Part shown: positions 26,241 through 35,486 of the stretch, one piece after another
How positions within the stretch are numbered: position 1 is the stretch's first letter
How the letters are laid out: every line of letters begins with the position of its first letter
Assembly (NCBI RefSeq): GCF_025847275.1
Contig: NZ_JAOZEV010000002.1
Location: 62,001-126,000 of the forward strand
Length of the DNA: 64,000 nt
Reading direction: 5' to 3'
DNA from: Flavobacterium frigoritolerans
Lineage (GTDB): Bacteria > Bacteroidota > Bacteroidia > Flavobacteriales > Flavobacteriaceae
Program-made: the position numbers and the translations under genes
The notes under the pieces: model-generated
Databases searched by the model: none
What the model was told of the DNA's origin: nothing
Seen by the model: the letters and a program-made list of their open reading frames with translations, nothing else

Positions 26241-27800
26241 TTATTTTAAAGCTTCAGCAATCATCAAAGCACATTTTTCCCCATCAATAGCAGCCGATAT
26301 AATTCCACCAGCATAACCTGCACCTTCACCACAAGGGTACAATCCTTTTATTTGCAAATGCTCGTAAGTATCTGAATTTCTCGGAATACGAACTGGTGAC
26401 GACGTTCTGCTTTCTGGCGCATGAAGAATCGCTTCATTGGTTAAATAACCACGCATCGATTTACCAAATTCAGAGAAACCTTCACGTAATATTTGAGATA
26501 AGAAACCTGGGAAAACCTGCCCCATTTCTACCGAAGTAGTTCCGGGAACATAAGATGTTTTAGGAATATCCGACGAAACTTTATTTTGAGTAAAATCGAC
26601 CATTCGTTGTGCAGGAACTTTTTGGGTTTCCCCTGCCAAGTGCCATGCTTTTTGTTCGATACTTTTCTGAAATTCCATTCCAGCCAAAGCTCCAAATTTG
26701 GCAAACGGTTTAAAATCTTCTAATTTTAATTCGATTACAATTCCAGAATTGGCTGTAGCCTGATCTCTTTTAGATGGAGACCAACCATTTGTAACTACTT
26801 CGCCAGGACTTGTAGCACATGGTGCAATTACACCACCGGGACACATACAAAATGAATACATTCCTCTTCCTCCTACTTGTTTCACGATAGAATATGGTGC
26901 TGGAGGCAAATGTTCCCCACGATAGTCACAACTATACTGTATACTATCTATTAAAGATTGCGGATGTTCGGCTCTTACACCCAAGGCAAAAGGCTTAGCC
27001 TCTATAAAAATTTTCTTTCTATCTAATAATTCAAAGATATCACGAGCAGAATGTCCCGTTGCCAATATCAGTTTATTAGCATTAATAGTAGTTCCGTCTT
27101 GAGTTACAATCCCCTGAACTTCATTATTTTTTACAAGAATATCAGTAACGCGAGTTTCAAACAAAACCTGTCCGCCGCATTCGATAATTTTTTCTCGAAT
27201 ATCCTGAATAATCTTTGGTAATTTATTAGTTCCGATATGAGGATGCGCTTCTATCAAAATATCATCTGAAGCTCCAAAAGCAACCAATAATTCTAAAATT
27301 CTGGTTACATCTCCACGTTTTTTAGATCGTGTATATAATTTACCATCAGAGTATGTTCCTGCTCCACCTTCTCCAAAACAATAATTAGAATCTTCGTTTA
27401 CAAAATGCTCTGTATTTATTGCTTTTAAATCTCGTCTGCGACCTCGTACATCTTTCCCTCTCTCAAGAACTATTGGTTTTAAACCCAATTCTATTAACTG
27501 CAAAGCTGCAAAAAGCCCTGCAGGTCCAGCCCCTACAACAATTACTTCTTGTGCTCCAGATACATTTTTATATTCTGGAAGCTCAATTTTAGTTGGCTGA
27601 AAAACTTCATTTTGCAAATAAATATTCACCTTCAAATTGATTTTTATTGCTTTTTGGCGAGCATCAATGGAGCGTTTTAAAATAGTTACATGCTGAATTT
27701 CATTTAGTGAAACTTTTATTTGTTTCGACAAATGTTCTTTTAGCAATAACTCATTTGCTGCTATTTCGGGCGATACTTGAAGTAAAAGTTCTCTTGGCAT
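26241..27800 (-). CDS. FAD-dependent oxidoreductase (COG2509 type)
   Basis: A 519-residue flavoprotein. A Rossmann dinucleotide motif VVGAGPAGLF (GxGxxG at 90-95) follows an N-terminal ~80-residue domain, then GGAGTYSDGKLYTR and the C-terminal FAD motif GLYPCGEGAGYAGGI. This arrangement matches the uncharacterised FAD-dependent dehydrogenase family COG2509. Substrate unknown. Its own promoter is suggested by TATTTTTG at 27848-27855 on the minus strand. Single gene. Confidence 0.85.
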   Translation of the reverse strand: MPRELLLQVSPEIAANELLLKEHLSKQIKVSLNEIQHVTILKRSIDARQKAIKINLKVNIYLQNEVFQPTKIELPEYKNVSGAQEVIVVGAGPAGLFAALQLIELGLKPIVLERGKDVRGRRRDLKAINTEHFVNEDSNYCFGEGGAGTYSDGKLYTRSKKRGDVTRILELLVAFGASDDILIEAHPHIGTNKLPKIIQDIREKIIECGGQVLFETRVTDILVKNNEVQGIVTQDGTTINANKLILATGHSARDIFELLDRKKIFIEAKPFALGVRAEHPQSLIDSIQYSCDYRGEHLPPAPYSIVKQVGGRGMYSFCMCPGGVIAPCATSPGEVVTNGWSPSKRDQATANSGIVIELKLEDFKPFAKFGALAGMEFQKSIEQKAWHLAGETQKVPAQRMVDFTQNKVSSDIPKTSYVPGTTSVEMGQVFPGFLSQILREGFSEFGKSMRGYLTNEAILHAPESRTSSPVRIPRNSDTYEHLQIKGLYPCGEGAGYAGGIISAAIDGEKCALMIAEALK

Positions 27801-27847
27801 TTTGTTTTATTTATTCAATTAGCTTTTCTATCTATGAAAAGAACCTG

Positions 27848-27855
27848 CAAAAATA
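27848..27855 (-). promoter_or_regulatory. Putative -7 box of the COG2509 flavoprotein gene
   Basis: TATTTTTG on the minus strand, 47 bases before the ATG. Confidence 0.4.
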
Positions 27856-27913
27856 ACATTTTGAACTGAAATTAGTTTACTAATATAAAATCCATTTTAA
27901 AAAATAGACTTTG

Positions 27914-27921
27914 TACCTTTG
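27914..27921 (+). promoter_or_regulatory. Putative -7 box of the 79-residue protein gene
   Basis: TACCTTTG, 28 bases before the ATG at 27950, matches TAnnTTTG. Confidence 0.5.
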
Positions 27922-27949
27922 TCTATCTGAAACTTTGCACCTATAAATA

Positions 27950-28189
27950 ATGTCAAGAAAAATAAAATTAATATGGGATTTTCGTGGCCCAGCTTCCGCA
28001 AAAACTGCAGAACATCATGAGATTCATTTAAAAGAATTCATTGCTATCGAAAAGCTACCTTTGAACATAACTGGATTTACAATCCTAAACGATATGTATG
28101 CTATTGCTTATATGGTCGTAACCGATGAAAATATGATTCAGGTTCGTGATGCCTTAAAACCACACCGAGGGGAAGTATTTCCTGAGTAA
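27950..28189 (+). CDS. Small conserved-looking protein of unknown function
   Basis: A 79-residue protein that opens SRKIKLIWDFRGPASAKTAEH and has the core HEIHLKEF, ending KPHRGEVFPE. Histidine clusters (HHEIH) could bind metal, but that is speculative. No family recognised. It looks real because it has a perfect -7 box, an ATG, normal codon use and a hairpin after the stop. It lies divergent from the COG2509 gene and convergent with recQ. Confidence 0.7.
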   Translation: MSRKIKLIWDFRGPASAKTAEHHEIHLKEFIAIEKLPLNITGFTILNDMYAIAYMVVTDENMIQVRDALKPHRGEVFPE

Positions 28190-28237
28190 TAGTAACAATT
28201 GCAGTTTTTAGCAACAGCAAAAACTACAATAATATTC

Positions 28238-28285
28238 AGTCGCAGTTTACAAGTCCAGCAAGAACTGAAACTAAAAACTGCGACT
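28238..28285. terminator. Hairpin with 11-bp perfect stem, possible bidirectional terminator
   Basis: AGTCGCAGTTT and AAACTGCGACT pair perfectly around a 26-base loop between two convergent genes. The stem core TCGCAGT recurs in the lptB terminator at 33633. No long T run follows, so termination is less certain. Confidence 0.5.
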
Positions 28286-28293
28286 GCAAACTT

Positions 28294-30489
28294 TTAATTA
28301 GCTACTTCGCTAATAAATTTTATTCGCATTAAGCGTAATTCGTCGATATCATATTCTCCATCAAACTCTTTGAGGGCATCTTCAATTTTATCAGATTCTG
28401 ACTCCATAAAGTATTCGTGAATTTCTTCTTGCTGATCGTCATCGAGCATATCATCTACCCAATATTTAATATTCAGTTTTGTTCCTGAATATACAATTTG
28501 CTCCATTTCTTTAATCAAGGCATCCATCGAAAGCCCTTTTGCTGAGGCAATATCATTAAGTGATAATTTACGGTCGATATTCTGAATAATATATAATTTA
28601 TTTACAGAATTAACTCCTGTAGATTTTACAACCAAGTCATCCGGACGAATAATATCGTTTTCTTCAACATACCTATTTATTAAGGCTACGAAGTCTCCAC
28701 CGTATTTTTTTGCTTTCCCTTCACCTACTCCATGAATATTATACAATTCAGCAATAGAAATTGGGTATTTTAAAGCCATATCTTCTAGTGAAGGATCTTG
28801 AAAAACCACAAATGGAGGAACGCCTAATTTTTTGGCCACTTTTTTTCGTAGTTCTCGTAACATTCCCATCAAAACTTCATCAGCAGTACCTCCTGATTTT
28901 GATGCCGTTACTATAGCTTCATCTTCTGTTTCATTATATTCATGATCTTCGGACATCATAAACGAAACTGGCTTTTTGATGAAGTCTAATCCCGCTTTGG
29001 TAATTTTTATAATTCCGTATGTTTCAATATCCTTCGATAAATATCCTGCTACTAATACTTGACGAAGTAATGCCATCCAGTATTTTTCGTCATGATCTGA
29101 ACCTGAACCGAAGAAAGATTGCGAATCGGTTCTGTGTGCTTTAATTACTGCATTTACACGTCCTATTAATGTAAATACTATTTCTTTAGATTTATAAATA
29201 TGCTTTGTGTCACGTACAATTTCCAATAATTTCACCACTTGTTCTTTGGCTTCTATTTTGGTTTTCGGGTTACGAACATTATCATCCATATCTGCACCTT
29301 CGCCTGTTTCGCTGTCGAATTCTTCTCCAAAATAATGAAGTAAGAACTTTCTTCTTGACATCGATGTTTCGGCATAAGCCACAACTTCTTGCAACAAAGC
29401 AAACCCAATTTCTTGTTCAGCAACTGGTTTTCCTGACATGAATTTTTCTAATTTCTCTACATCTTTATAGGAGTAATATGCCAAGCAATGTCCTTCGCCT
29501 CCATCACGACCTGCACGACCAGTTTCCTGGTAATAACTTTCGAGTGATTTTGGAATATCATGATGAATTACAAAACGAACATCTGGCTTATCGATTCCCA
29601 TTCCGAAAGCAATAGTTGCCACAACAACATCTACATCTTCCATAAGGAACATATCCTGATGTTTAGCTCTAGTTTTGGCATCTAATCCTGCATGATAAGG
29701 GACCGCACTAATACCGTTTACCTGCAAAACCTCCGCAATTGCTTCTACTTTTTTACGGCTTAAGCAATATATAATTCCGGATTTCCCTTTGTGTTGTTTT
29801 ATAAAACGAATAATATCCGATTCTATATTTTTTGTTTTTGTACGAACTTCGTAGTATAAATTTGGTCTATTAAACGACGCCTTAAAAGTATTAGCATCGG
29901 ACATATCAAGATTTTTCAAGATATCTTCTTGAACTTTTGGAGTAGCAGTTGCAGTAAGTCCAATAATTGGCACATCACCCAACTGTTTAATAATATGTTT
30001 TAGATTTCTATATTCAGGTCTAAAATCATGTCCCCATTCTGAAATACAATGCGCCTCATCAATAGCAACAAATGAAATGGGTACATTTTGAAGAAACTGC
30101 ACGTATTCTTCTTTGGTTAGTGATTCGGGAGCAACATATAATAATTTTGTCAAACCAGAAGTAATGTCCTTTTTTACTTGGGCTATTTCTGTTTTGGTAA
30201 GTGAAGAATTCAGAACGTGAGCAATTCCGTTTTCTGAAGACAGACTCCGGATAGCGTCTACCTGGTTTTTCATCAAAGCAATTAAAGGAGATACAACTAT
30301 TGCTGTTCCTTCCTGAATTAAAGCGGGCAATTGATAACAGAGTGATTTTCCTCCTCCGGTGGGCATTATAACAAAAGTATTTTTTTTATCGAGTATACTT
30401 TTTATAACCTCCTCCTGCAATCCCTTAAATTGGCTAAAGCCGAAATACTTCTTTAATTCTTTATGTATTTCAATTTCGTTTGAATTCAT
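28294..30489 (-). CDS. recQ: ATP-dependent DNA helicase RecQ
   Basis: A 731-residue 3'-5' helicase for recombination repair. Walker A is PTGGGKS (43-49), DEAH at 144-147, and the aromatic-rich loop HCISEWGHDFRPEY is intact. Helicase motif VI is YYQETGRAGRDG. After the helicase core comes an RQC winged-helix region, then a long C-terminal extension with an HRDC-like segment. The RQC zinc cysteines of E. coli RecQ are absent: after RRKFLLHYFGEEF comes an acidic stretch, which I believe is usual for Flavobacteria. It is divergent from kdsD. Confidence 0.95.
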   Translation of the reverse strand: MNSNEIEIHKELKKYFGFSQFKGLQEEVIKSILDKKNTFVIMPTGGGKSLCYQLPALIQEGTAIVVSPLIALMKNQVDAIRSLSSENGIAHVLNSSLTKTEIAQVKKDITSGLTKLLYVAPESLTKEEYVQFLQNVPISFVAIDEAHCISEWGHDFRPEYRNLKHIIKQLGDVPIIGLTATATPKVQEDILKNLDMSDANTFKASFNRPNLYYEVRTKTKNIESDIIRFIKQHKGKSGIIYCLSRKKVEAIAEVLQVNGISAVPYHAGLDAKTRAKHQDMFLMEDVDVVVATIAFGMGIDKPDVRFVIHHDIPKSLESYYQETGRAGRDGGEGHCLAYYSYKDVEKLEKFMSGKPVAEQEIGFALLQEVVAYAETSMSRRKFLLHYFGEEFDSETGEGADMDDNVRNPKTKIEAKEQVVKLLEIVRDTKHIYKSKEIVFTLIGRVNAVIKAHRTDSQSFFGSGSDHDEKYWMALLRQVLVAGYLSKDIETYGIIKITKAGLDFIKKPVSFMMSEDHEYNETEDEAIVTASKSGGTADEVLMGMLRELRKKVAKKLGVPPFVVFQDPSLEDMALKYPISIAELYNIHGVGEGKAKKYGGDFVALINRYVEENDIIRPDDLVVKSTGVNSVNKLYIIQNIDRKLSLNDIASAKGLSMDALIKEMEQIVYSGTKLNIKYWVDDMLDDDQQEEIHEYFMESESDKIEDALKEFDGEYDIDELRLMRIKFISEVAN

Positions 30490-30512
30490 TCTTTATTTTA
30501 TGGTATTTTGTA

Positions 30513-30520
30513 TAAATTTG
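30513..30520 (+). promoter_or_regulatory. Putative -7 box of kdsD
   Basis: TAAATTTG matches TAnnTTTG. It would put transcription start near 30527, downstream of the earliest in-frame TTG (30508), so it favours translation from 30574. Confidence 0.5.
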
Positions 30521-30573
30521 CATCAATAAAGATACAACTTTCTTTTACACTTACAAATTTTAACTATTCTGTT

Positions 30574-31539
30574 TTGATAACAAAAGAAAATATATTAGCT
30601 ATCGCTAAAAAAACAATACTATCTGAAAGTGAAGCAATTGCGAAACTAATTAATTTTTTAGATGAAAATTTCACTCAAGCTGTTCAACAGATATACGAAA
30701 CAAAAGGCCGATTAGTAGTCACCGGAATAGGAAAAAGCGCAATAATTGCACAAAAAATGGTTGCCACTTTTAACTCTACAGGAACACCTTCATTATTCCT
30801 TCACGCTTCTGAAGCAATTCATGGTGATTTAGGAATGATTCAGAATGAAGATGTGATTATTTGCATCTCTAAAAGCGGTAATAGTCCAGAAATCAAAGTT
30901 TTAGTTCCGCTATTAAAACGGTTTGGCAATACTCTAATTGCTATTACAGGTAACATGACTTCTTTTTTAGCAAAAGGAAGTGATCATGTCTTGAACACTA
31001 CTGTCGATATGGAAGCTTGCCCAATAAACCTAGCTCCAACCAATAGCACTACCGCTCAACTAGTAATGGGAGACGCACTTGCTGTTTGTTTAATGGAAAT
31101 GCGTGATTTTAAACCAGAAGATTTTGCTGTATATCATCCTGGAGGCGCATTAGGAAAAAAACTTTTACTTCGTGTGAAAGACATGATTGAACATTCGTTA
31201 AAACCAACTGTCGCACCCGATTCTTCAATCAAAAAAGTTATATTTGAAATATCAGAAAAACGACTTGGCGTTACTGCAGTTGTAGAAAATAATAAAATAA
31301 TCGGAATTATCACAGATGGTGACATCCGACGAATGCTAAACGACAGAGATACTTTTGCCGATTTAACCGCAATAGACATTATGACCAAAAACCCAAAAAT
31401 GGTATCATCAGATACAATGGCTGTCGACGCCTTAAATATATTAGAAGATTTCTCGATTACGCAATTAATTGTTTCCGACAACGGAGAATACAAAGGCGTA
31501 TTACACTTACATGACATTTTAAAAGAAGGAATCGTATAA
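30574..31539 (+). CDS. kdsD: Arabinose-5-phosphate isomerase (KpsF/GutQ family)
   Basis: Converts ribulose-5-phosphate to arabinose-5-phosphate, the first step towards KDO for lipopolysaccharide. From the TTG at 30574 the protein has 321 residues, the family length. It has an N-terminal SIS domain (TGIGKSAIIAQK, then ISKSGNSPE) and two CBS domains in the second half (ITDGDIRRML, TKNPKMV). An earlier TTG at 30508 would add 22 unlike residues and lies before the predicted transcript start. Its stop overlaps the tatC start by one base, so kdsD, tatC and the CMD gene form one operon. Confidence 0.9.
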   Translation: MITKENILAIAKKTILSESEAIAKLINFLDENFTQAVQQIYETKGRLVVTGIGKSAIIAQKMVATFNSTGTPSLFLHASEAIHGDLGMIQNEDVIICISKSGNSPEIKVLVPLLKRFGNTLIAITGNMTSFLAKGSDHVLNTTVDMEACPINLAPTNSTTAQLVMGDALAVCLMEMRDFKPEDFAVYHPGGALGKKLLLRVKDMIEHSLKPTVAPDSSIKKVIFEISEKRLGVTAVVENNKIIGIITDGDIRRMLNDRDTFADLTAIDIMTKNPKMVSSDTMAVDALNILEDFSITQLIVSDNGEYKGVLHLHDILKEGIV

Positions 31540-32360
31540 TGGCAAAGAAGAAAAACCTAGGCGAAATGTCGTTCTTAGACCATCTTGAAGAATTAAGATG
31601 GCTACTAGTTAGAAGTACAACTGCCATAATAATAATGGCTTTTTTAACTTACTTTATAAGTGATTACTTATTTGACGTAATTATTTTCGGACCAACGAGA
31701 CCAACTTTCTTTACTTATCAGTTTTTCTGTGAACTATCTCATAAACTAGGATTTGCAGAGAATATTTGTATTACCGAAATGCCATTTATTATTCAGAATA
31801 CACAAATGGAAGGACAGGTAAACGTTTTTGTATGGATGTGTATCTTGGCAGGATTCATCTTGAGTTTCCCTTATATCTTATGGGAAATCTGGAAATTTAT
31901 CAGCCCAGCCTTGTATGAAAAGGAACGTAAAAATGCTAAAGTATTCATCTTTGTTTCCTCATTACTTTTCTTTCTAGGTGTAACATTCGGGTACTTTGTA
32001 GTAATACCAATGTCTGTAAATTTCGTGGCAACTTTTACGGTAAGTGATATTGTAAAAAATCAATTTACTCTAGAATCTTATATGGGAATGGTAAAAACTA
32101 GTATTCTAGCTGGTGGACTATTCTTTGAGCTACCAATCGTTATTTATTTCCTTACCAAACTAGGCTTAGTAACTCCACGTTTTTTACGAAAATATTGGAA
32201 ATATGCTGTAATTATAATCCTGATTGTAGCAGCAATTGTAACTCCTCCAGATGTTGTGAGCCAGACAATTGTAGCTATACCGATGTTACTGATTTATGAG
32301 TTGAGTATCTTTATTTCGGTACTTGTATATAAAAAACAAAACAAAGAATTAAATGTCTGA
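31539..32360 (+). CDS. tatC: Sec-independent protein translocase TatC
   Basis: Inner-membrane receptor of the twin-arginine export system, 273 residues. It has six expected helices, the N-terminal FLDHLEELRWL signature and the conserved WKFISPALYEKERK loop. The start ATG overlaps the kdsD stop (TAATG), and its end overlaps the next gene by 8 bases, so translation is coupled across the three genes. No tatA/B homologue lies here. Confidence 0.94.
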   Translation: MAKKKNLGEMSFLDHLEELRWLLVRSTTAIIIMAFLTYFISDYLFDVIIFGPTRPTFFTYQFFCELSHKLGFAENICITEMPFIIQNTQMEGQVNVFVWMCILAGFILSFPYILWEIWKFISPALYEKERKNAKVFIFVSSLLFFLGVTFGYFVVIPMSVNFVATFTVSDIVKNQFTLESYMGMVKTSILAGGLFFELPIVIYFLTKLGLVTPRFLRKYWKYAVIIILIVAAIVTPPDVVSQTIVAIPMLLIYELSIFISVLVYKKQNKELNV

Positions 32361-32703
32361 TATCATTCAAGAATTTAACGACTATCGTTCTAAAATGAAC
32401 GAAAAGTTATTAGCCGATAATAACAAAATTGTAAAACGAATTTTTAATCTAGACACCAATGCTTATGCAGCAGGCGCTCTTGATGTAAAAACAAAAGAGC
32501 TTTTAGGCTTAGTTGCCTCAGCCGTTTTGCGTTGTGATGATTGCGTAAAATACCATCTTGAAACTAGTTTCAAAGAAGGTGTCACCAAAGAAGAAATGAT
32601 GGAAGCCATGGGAATTGCAACCTTAGTTGGTGGTACAATCGTAGTTCCTCATTTGCGTAGAGCGTATGAATTTTGGGAAGCACTAGAAGAAACTACTAAT
32701 TAG
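32353..32703 (+). CDS. Carboxymuconolactone decarboxylase (AhpD-like) family protein
   Basis: A 116-residue all-helical protein with the AhpD-type redox motif C61-DD-C64-VKY-H68 (RCDDCVKYHLE). Members with CxxC act as alkylhydroperoxidases or thiol-disulfide partners rather than decarboxylases, so a redox role is expected. It overlaps the tatC end by 8 bases. Substrate unknown. Confidence 0.86.
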   Translation: MSDIIQEFNDYRSKMNEKLLADNNKIVKRIFNLDTNAYAAGALDVKTKELLGLVASAVLRCDDCVKYHLETSFKEGVTKEEMMEAMGIATLVGGTIVVPHLRRAYEFWEALEETTN

Positions 32704-32867
32704 AAAATTTGATAATTAATCTATTAGATAATTTTAACTCAAAATGTTAATTTACTTAATTGATTGATTATTTTACTTTTAATTTGTCCTTTCTAAAATA
32801 TTTATAAATTGAATTGGGTTAATTTTTAATTATCTCATTTTCAAATTTTCACATTATCTAATTAAAA

Positions 32868-33608
32868 ATGAAGCTAAGAGCCGATAATTTAATCAAAACC
32901 TACAAGGGCCGTAGTGTCGTAAAAGGTATTTCTGTCGAGGTAAACCAAGGAGAAATAGTTGGTCTATTAGGTCCAAATGGCGCTGGAAAAACCACTTCAT
33001 TTTACATGATTGTTGGATTGGTAAAGCCGAATTCAGGAAATATTTATCTTGACGACTTAAATATTACCGATTTTCCTATGTACAAAAGAGCACAACACGG
33101 AATAGGTTATTTAGCTCAAGAAGCATCTGTTTTCAGAAAGTTAAGTATCGAAGATAACATATTAAGCGTACTGCAATTAACTACCTTATCCAAAGCGGAA
33201 CAAGTAGCTAAGATGGAAAGCCTTATTGAAGAGTTTAGCCTAGAACACATTCGTACTAACCGAGGAGATTTACTTTCGGGAGGTGAACGTCGTCGTACCG
33301 AAATCGCAAGAGCCCTTGCTACTGACCCTAAATTCATCTTACTAGATGAGCCTTTTGCAGGAGTTGACCCTGTTGCCGTAGAAGACATTCAGCGAATTGT
33401 AGCTCAATTAAAAAATAAAAATATCGGAATTCTAATTACCGACCATAACGTACAAGAAACTCTTGCTATTACTGACAAAACATACCTTATGTTTGAAGGA
33501 GGCATCCTAAAAGCAGGTGTTCCTGAAGAATTAGTAGAAGACGAAATGGTGCGTCGGGTATATCTAGGTCAAAATTTTGAACTTCGTAAGAAGAAATTGG
33601 AATTTTAA
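32868..33608 (+). CDS. lptB: LPS export ABC transporter ATP-binding protein LptB
   Basis: Cytoplasmic ATPase of the LptBFGC machine that extracts lipopolysaccharide from the inner membrane. The 246 residues carry Walker A GPNGAGKTTS (35-44), the LptB-type signature LLSGGERRRTEIARAL (LSGGE 136-140) and Walker B ILLDEPFAGVDP (157 on). Permease partners are not in the window. An AT-rich 164-base gap separates it from the CMD gene. A strong terminator follows. Confidence 0.95.
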   Translation: MKLRADNLIKTYKGRSVVKGISVEVNQGEIVGLLGPNGAGKTTSFYMIVGLVKPNSGNIYLDDLNITDFPMYKRAQHGIGYLAQEASVFRKLSIEDNILSVLQLTTLSKAEQVAKMESLIEEFSLEHIRTNRGDLLSGGERRRTEIARALATDPKFILLDEPFAGVDPVAVEDIQRIVAQLKNKNIGILITDHNVQETLAITDKTYLMFEGGILKAGVPEELVEDEMVRRVYLGQNFELRKKKLEF

Positions 33609-33632
33609 AAAGAGTTCATTTTCAGTATTCAG

Positions 33633-33678
33633 TCGCAGTATTCAGTCAAAAAAACTTGAATACTGCGATTTTTTTTAT
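33633..33678 (+). terminator. Intrinsic terminator of lptB
   Basis: TCGCAGTATTCA pairs perfectly with TGAATACTGCGA, then eight T. The stem shares the TCAGTCGCAGT motif with the hairpin at 28238. Confidence 0.88.
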
Positions 33679-33710
33679 TAAGACTGTAAACTTCGACTGA
33701 AGGCTAAGAC

Positions 33711-34568
33711 TTAATCTACTGTTATAAATTGCAATTGCTGTAAATCTCCGTTATAGATATTCACATCGACTGTATGTTTAATCCCTGGCACAGTTGCTTT
33801 TTCTGTAAATTGCCAAAACAACCAATCTTCTTCTATTTTTTCACGATAAAAATTATAATTGGCTATCCAAAAAAGATAATCGCTAAATTCTTCTTTCAAG
33901 AAATCATCATAATACCTTTCACCAGTATAAATTATCGGTCGTACTTTATAATGCGCCTCTACTTTATTCAACCATCTTTTTAGTCCCTTTTTCAAACTAT
34001 CCAATGATTGATTTTTAGGCAATCTTTCGATATCCAAAACAGGAGGCAGATCACCTTTCTCTAGAATTACAGTTTTAATAAAGAGATCAGCTTGTTCAAT
34101 CGAATTTTCATTTGGGCGATAATAATGATAGGCGCCACGAATCATTTTATTTTCCTTAGCTCCTATCCAGTTGCGTTTAAACTGAAAATCTTTTCTGTCT
34201 TTCCCAACTGTAGCTCTAATAAACACAAAATCTATAGGGTACTTTTGCTCTAATGTATCAACATAAGACCAGCTAATTTTTCCTTGATATTCGGACACAT
34301 CTAACCCAATGGATTTTCCTTTGTGATTTGCCAAAACCTGAAAATTCCTAACATCCGAGAGACGCTTATCTTCAGCTTCTTTTTCAAGAACTTTATCTGT
34401 TTTAAAACTGAAGTAATAGGCCAAACCATTACGATAATGGTAAACGGCTCCCAGAAAAAGACCAATTAAAATTGAACTTATAAGAAACTTAAAAACCTTA
34501 CCAACTGCACTAGTTGATTTAGATTTACGACTTGAGATCTGTTTTCTTTTAGTAACTTTTCTTTTCAT
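33711..34568 (-). CDS. GH25 family lysozyme (membrane-anchored)
   Basis: A 285-residue Chalaropsis-type muramidase that cleaves peptidoglycan glycan strands. A basic N-terminus is followed by one helix (about 26-46), so the enzyme is a type II membrane protein facing the periplasm. The catalytic domain starts at GLDVSEYQG (Asp90) and has PVLDIE with Asp179 and Glu181. Typical GH25 phrases are RGAYHYYRP and IYTGERYYDDFL. It lies 12 bases after pssA, so the two may share a transcript. Confidence 0.9.
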   Translation of the reverse strand: MKRKVTKRKQISSRKSKSTSAVGKVFKFLISSILIGLFLGAVYHYRNGLAYYFSFKTDKVLEKEAEDKRLSDVRNFQVLANHKGKSIGLDVSEYQGKISWSYVDTLEQKYPIDFVFIRATVGKDRKDFQFKRNWIGAKENKMIRGAYHYYRPNENSIEQADLFIKTVILEKGDLPPVLDIERLPKNQSLDSLKKGLKRWLNKVEAHYKVRPIIYTGERYYDDFLKEEFSDYLFWIANYNFYREKIEEDWLFWQFTEKATVPGIKHTVDVNIYNGDLQQLQFITVD

Positions 34569-34580
34569 TCAATAAAAAAA

Positions 34581-35297
34581 CTACTTTTTCAGAAACTTAT
34601 TGTTTATAACAGACAGTATTATGTAAGTAATAATTACCAATGGAATCCCTAGATATTTAAAGAAAACTAACAACAAAACAGACAATGATAAAAAGCCTAC
34701 TTGCAGAAGATTATCTTTTAAATTGAATTTTTTAAACTTTAATGAAAACAAAGGAATTTCTGCATTCAATATATAAGCACTGAACAATGCTATCGCTAAT
34801 AAAATCCATTGGTTTGTTAAAATTTCAAGAATCATCAACGAATCAGAATATTTTAAAACCAAAGGCAAACTCAATACAAACAATGCATTTGCTGGTGTTG
34901 GTAAACCAATAAAAGAATCTGTCTGACGTGTATCTATATTAAAATTTGCCAAACGATAACAAGAACCTAGAGTTACAATGAATCCTAAGAACGGAGTAAA
35001 CTCTGTACCAATAATATTGTGTGCATTTGAACTACTAACAAATAAACTATACATTACGTAACCTGGCACCACCCCACTAGTTACCATATCTGCCAATGAA
35101 TCCAATTGTAACCCTAATGGGCTCGACACTTTAAATAATCGAGCAAAAAAACCATCAAAAAAATCAAAAAATATTCCTAAACAAACAAAATAGAAAGCCA
35201 TTTCATAATCTAATTTAGAAACAAAAACAACTGCTATACAGCCACAGAAAAGATTAATTAATGTAATAGCGTTAGGAACGTGTTTTTTAATATTCAT
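34581..35297 (-). CDS. pssA: CDP-diacylglycerol-serine O-phosphatidyltransferase
   Basis: Inner-membrane enzyme that makes phosphatidylserine, precursor of phosphatidylethanolamine. The 238 residues contain the CDP-alcohol transferase motif with Asp45, Asp48-Gly49, Ala52-Arg53, Gly62, Asp66 and Asp70. The N-terminus HVPNAITLINLFCGC is typical of the Bacillus-type PssA subfamily. About seven to eight helices. Decarboxylase (psd) is not seen nearby. Probably co-transcribed with the GH25 gene. Confidence 0.93.
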   Translation of the reverse strand: MNIKKHVPNAITLINLFCGCIAVVFVSKLDYEMAFYFVCLGIFFDFFDGFFARLFKVSSPLGLQLDSLADMVTSGVVPGYVMYSLFVSSSNAHNIIGTEFTPFLGFIVTLGSCYRLANFNIDTRQTDSFIGLPTPANALFVLSLPLVLKYSDSLMILEILTNQWILLAIALFSAYILNAEIPLFSLKFKKFNLKDNLLQVGFLSLSVLLLVFFKYLGIPLVIITYIILSVINNKFLKK

Positions 35298-35486
35298 TGC
35301 AAATATATTTTAAGTATGATAAACGACAAATTTACTATAATAACTGAATGAGATGCACGTTTTTATTAGAGTTTTTTAAACAAAAGTGAGACTTTAGCAT
35401 TATTTACTCGAAGGAATAAATAAGCTCGGTAAAAAATTATATTTTTGATAAAAATTAAACAGACTTCGGTTTATAAAAATTAGCTC

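Noticed and set aside
30508..30573. Longer KdsD start (TTG at 30508)
   Set aside because: It overlaps the promoter region and adds residues unlike the family; the TTG at 30574 gives the usual length.
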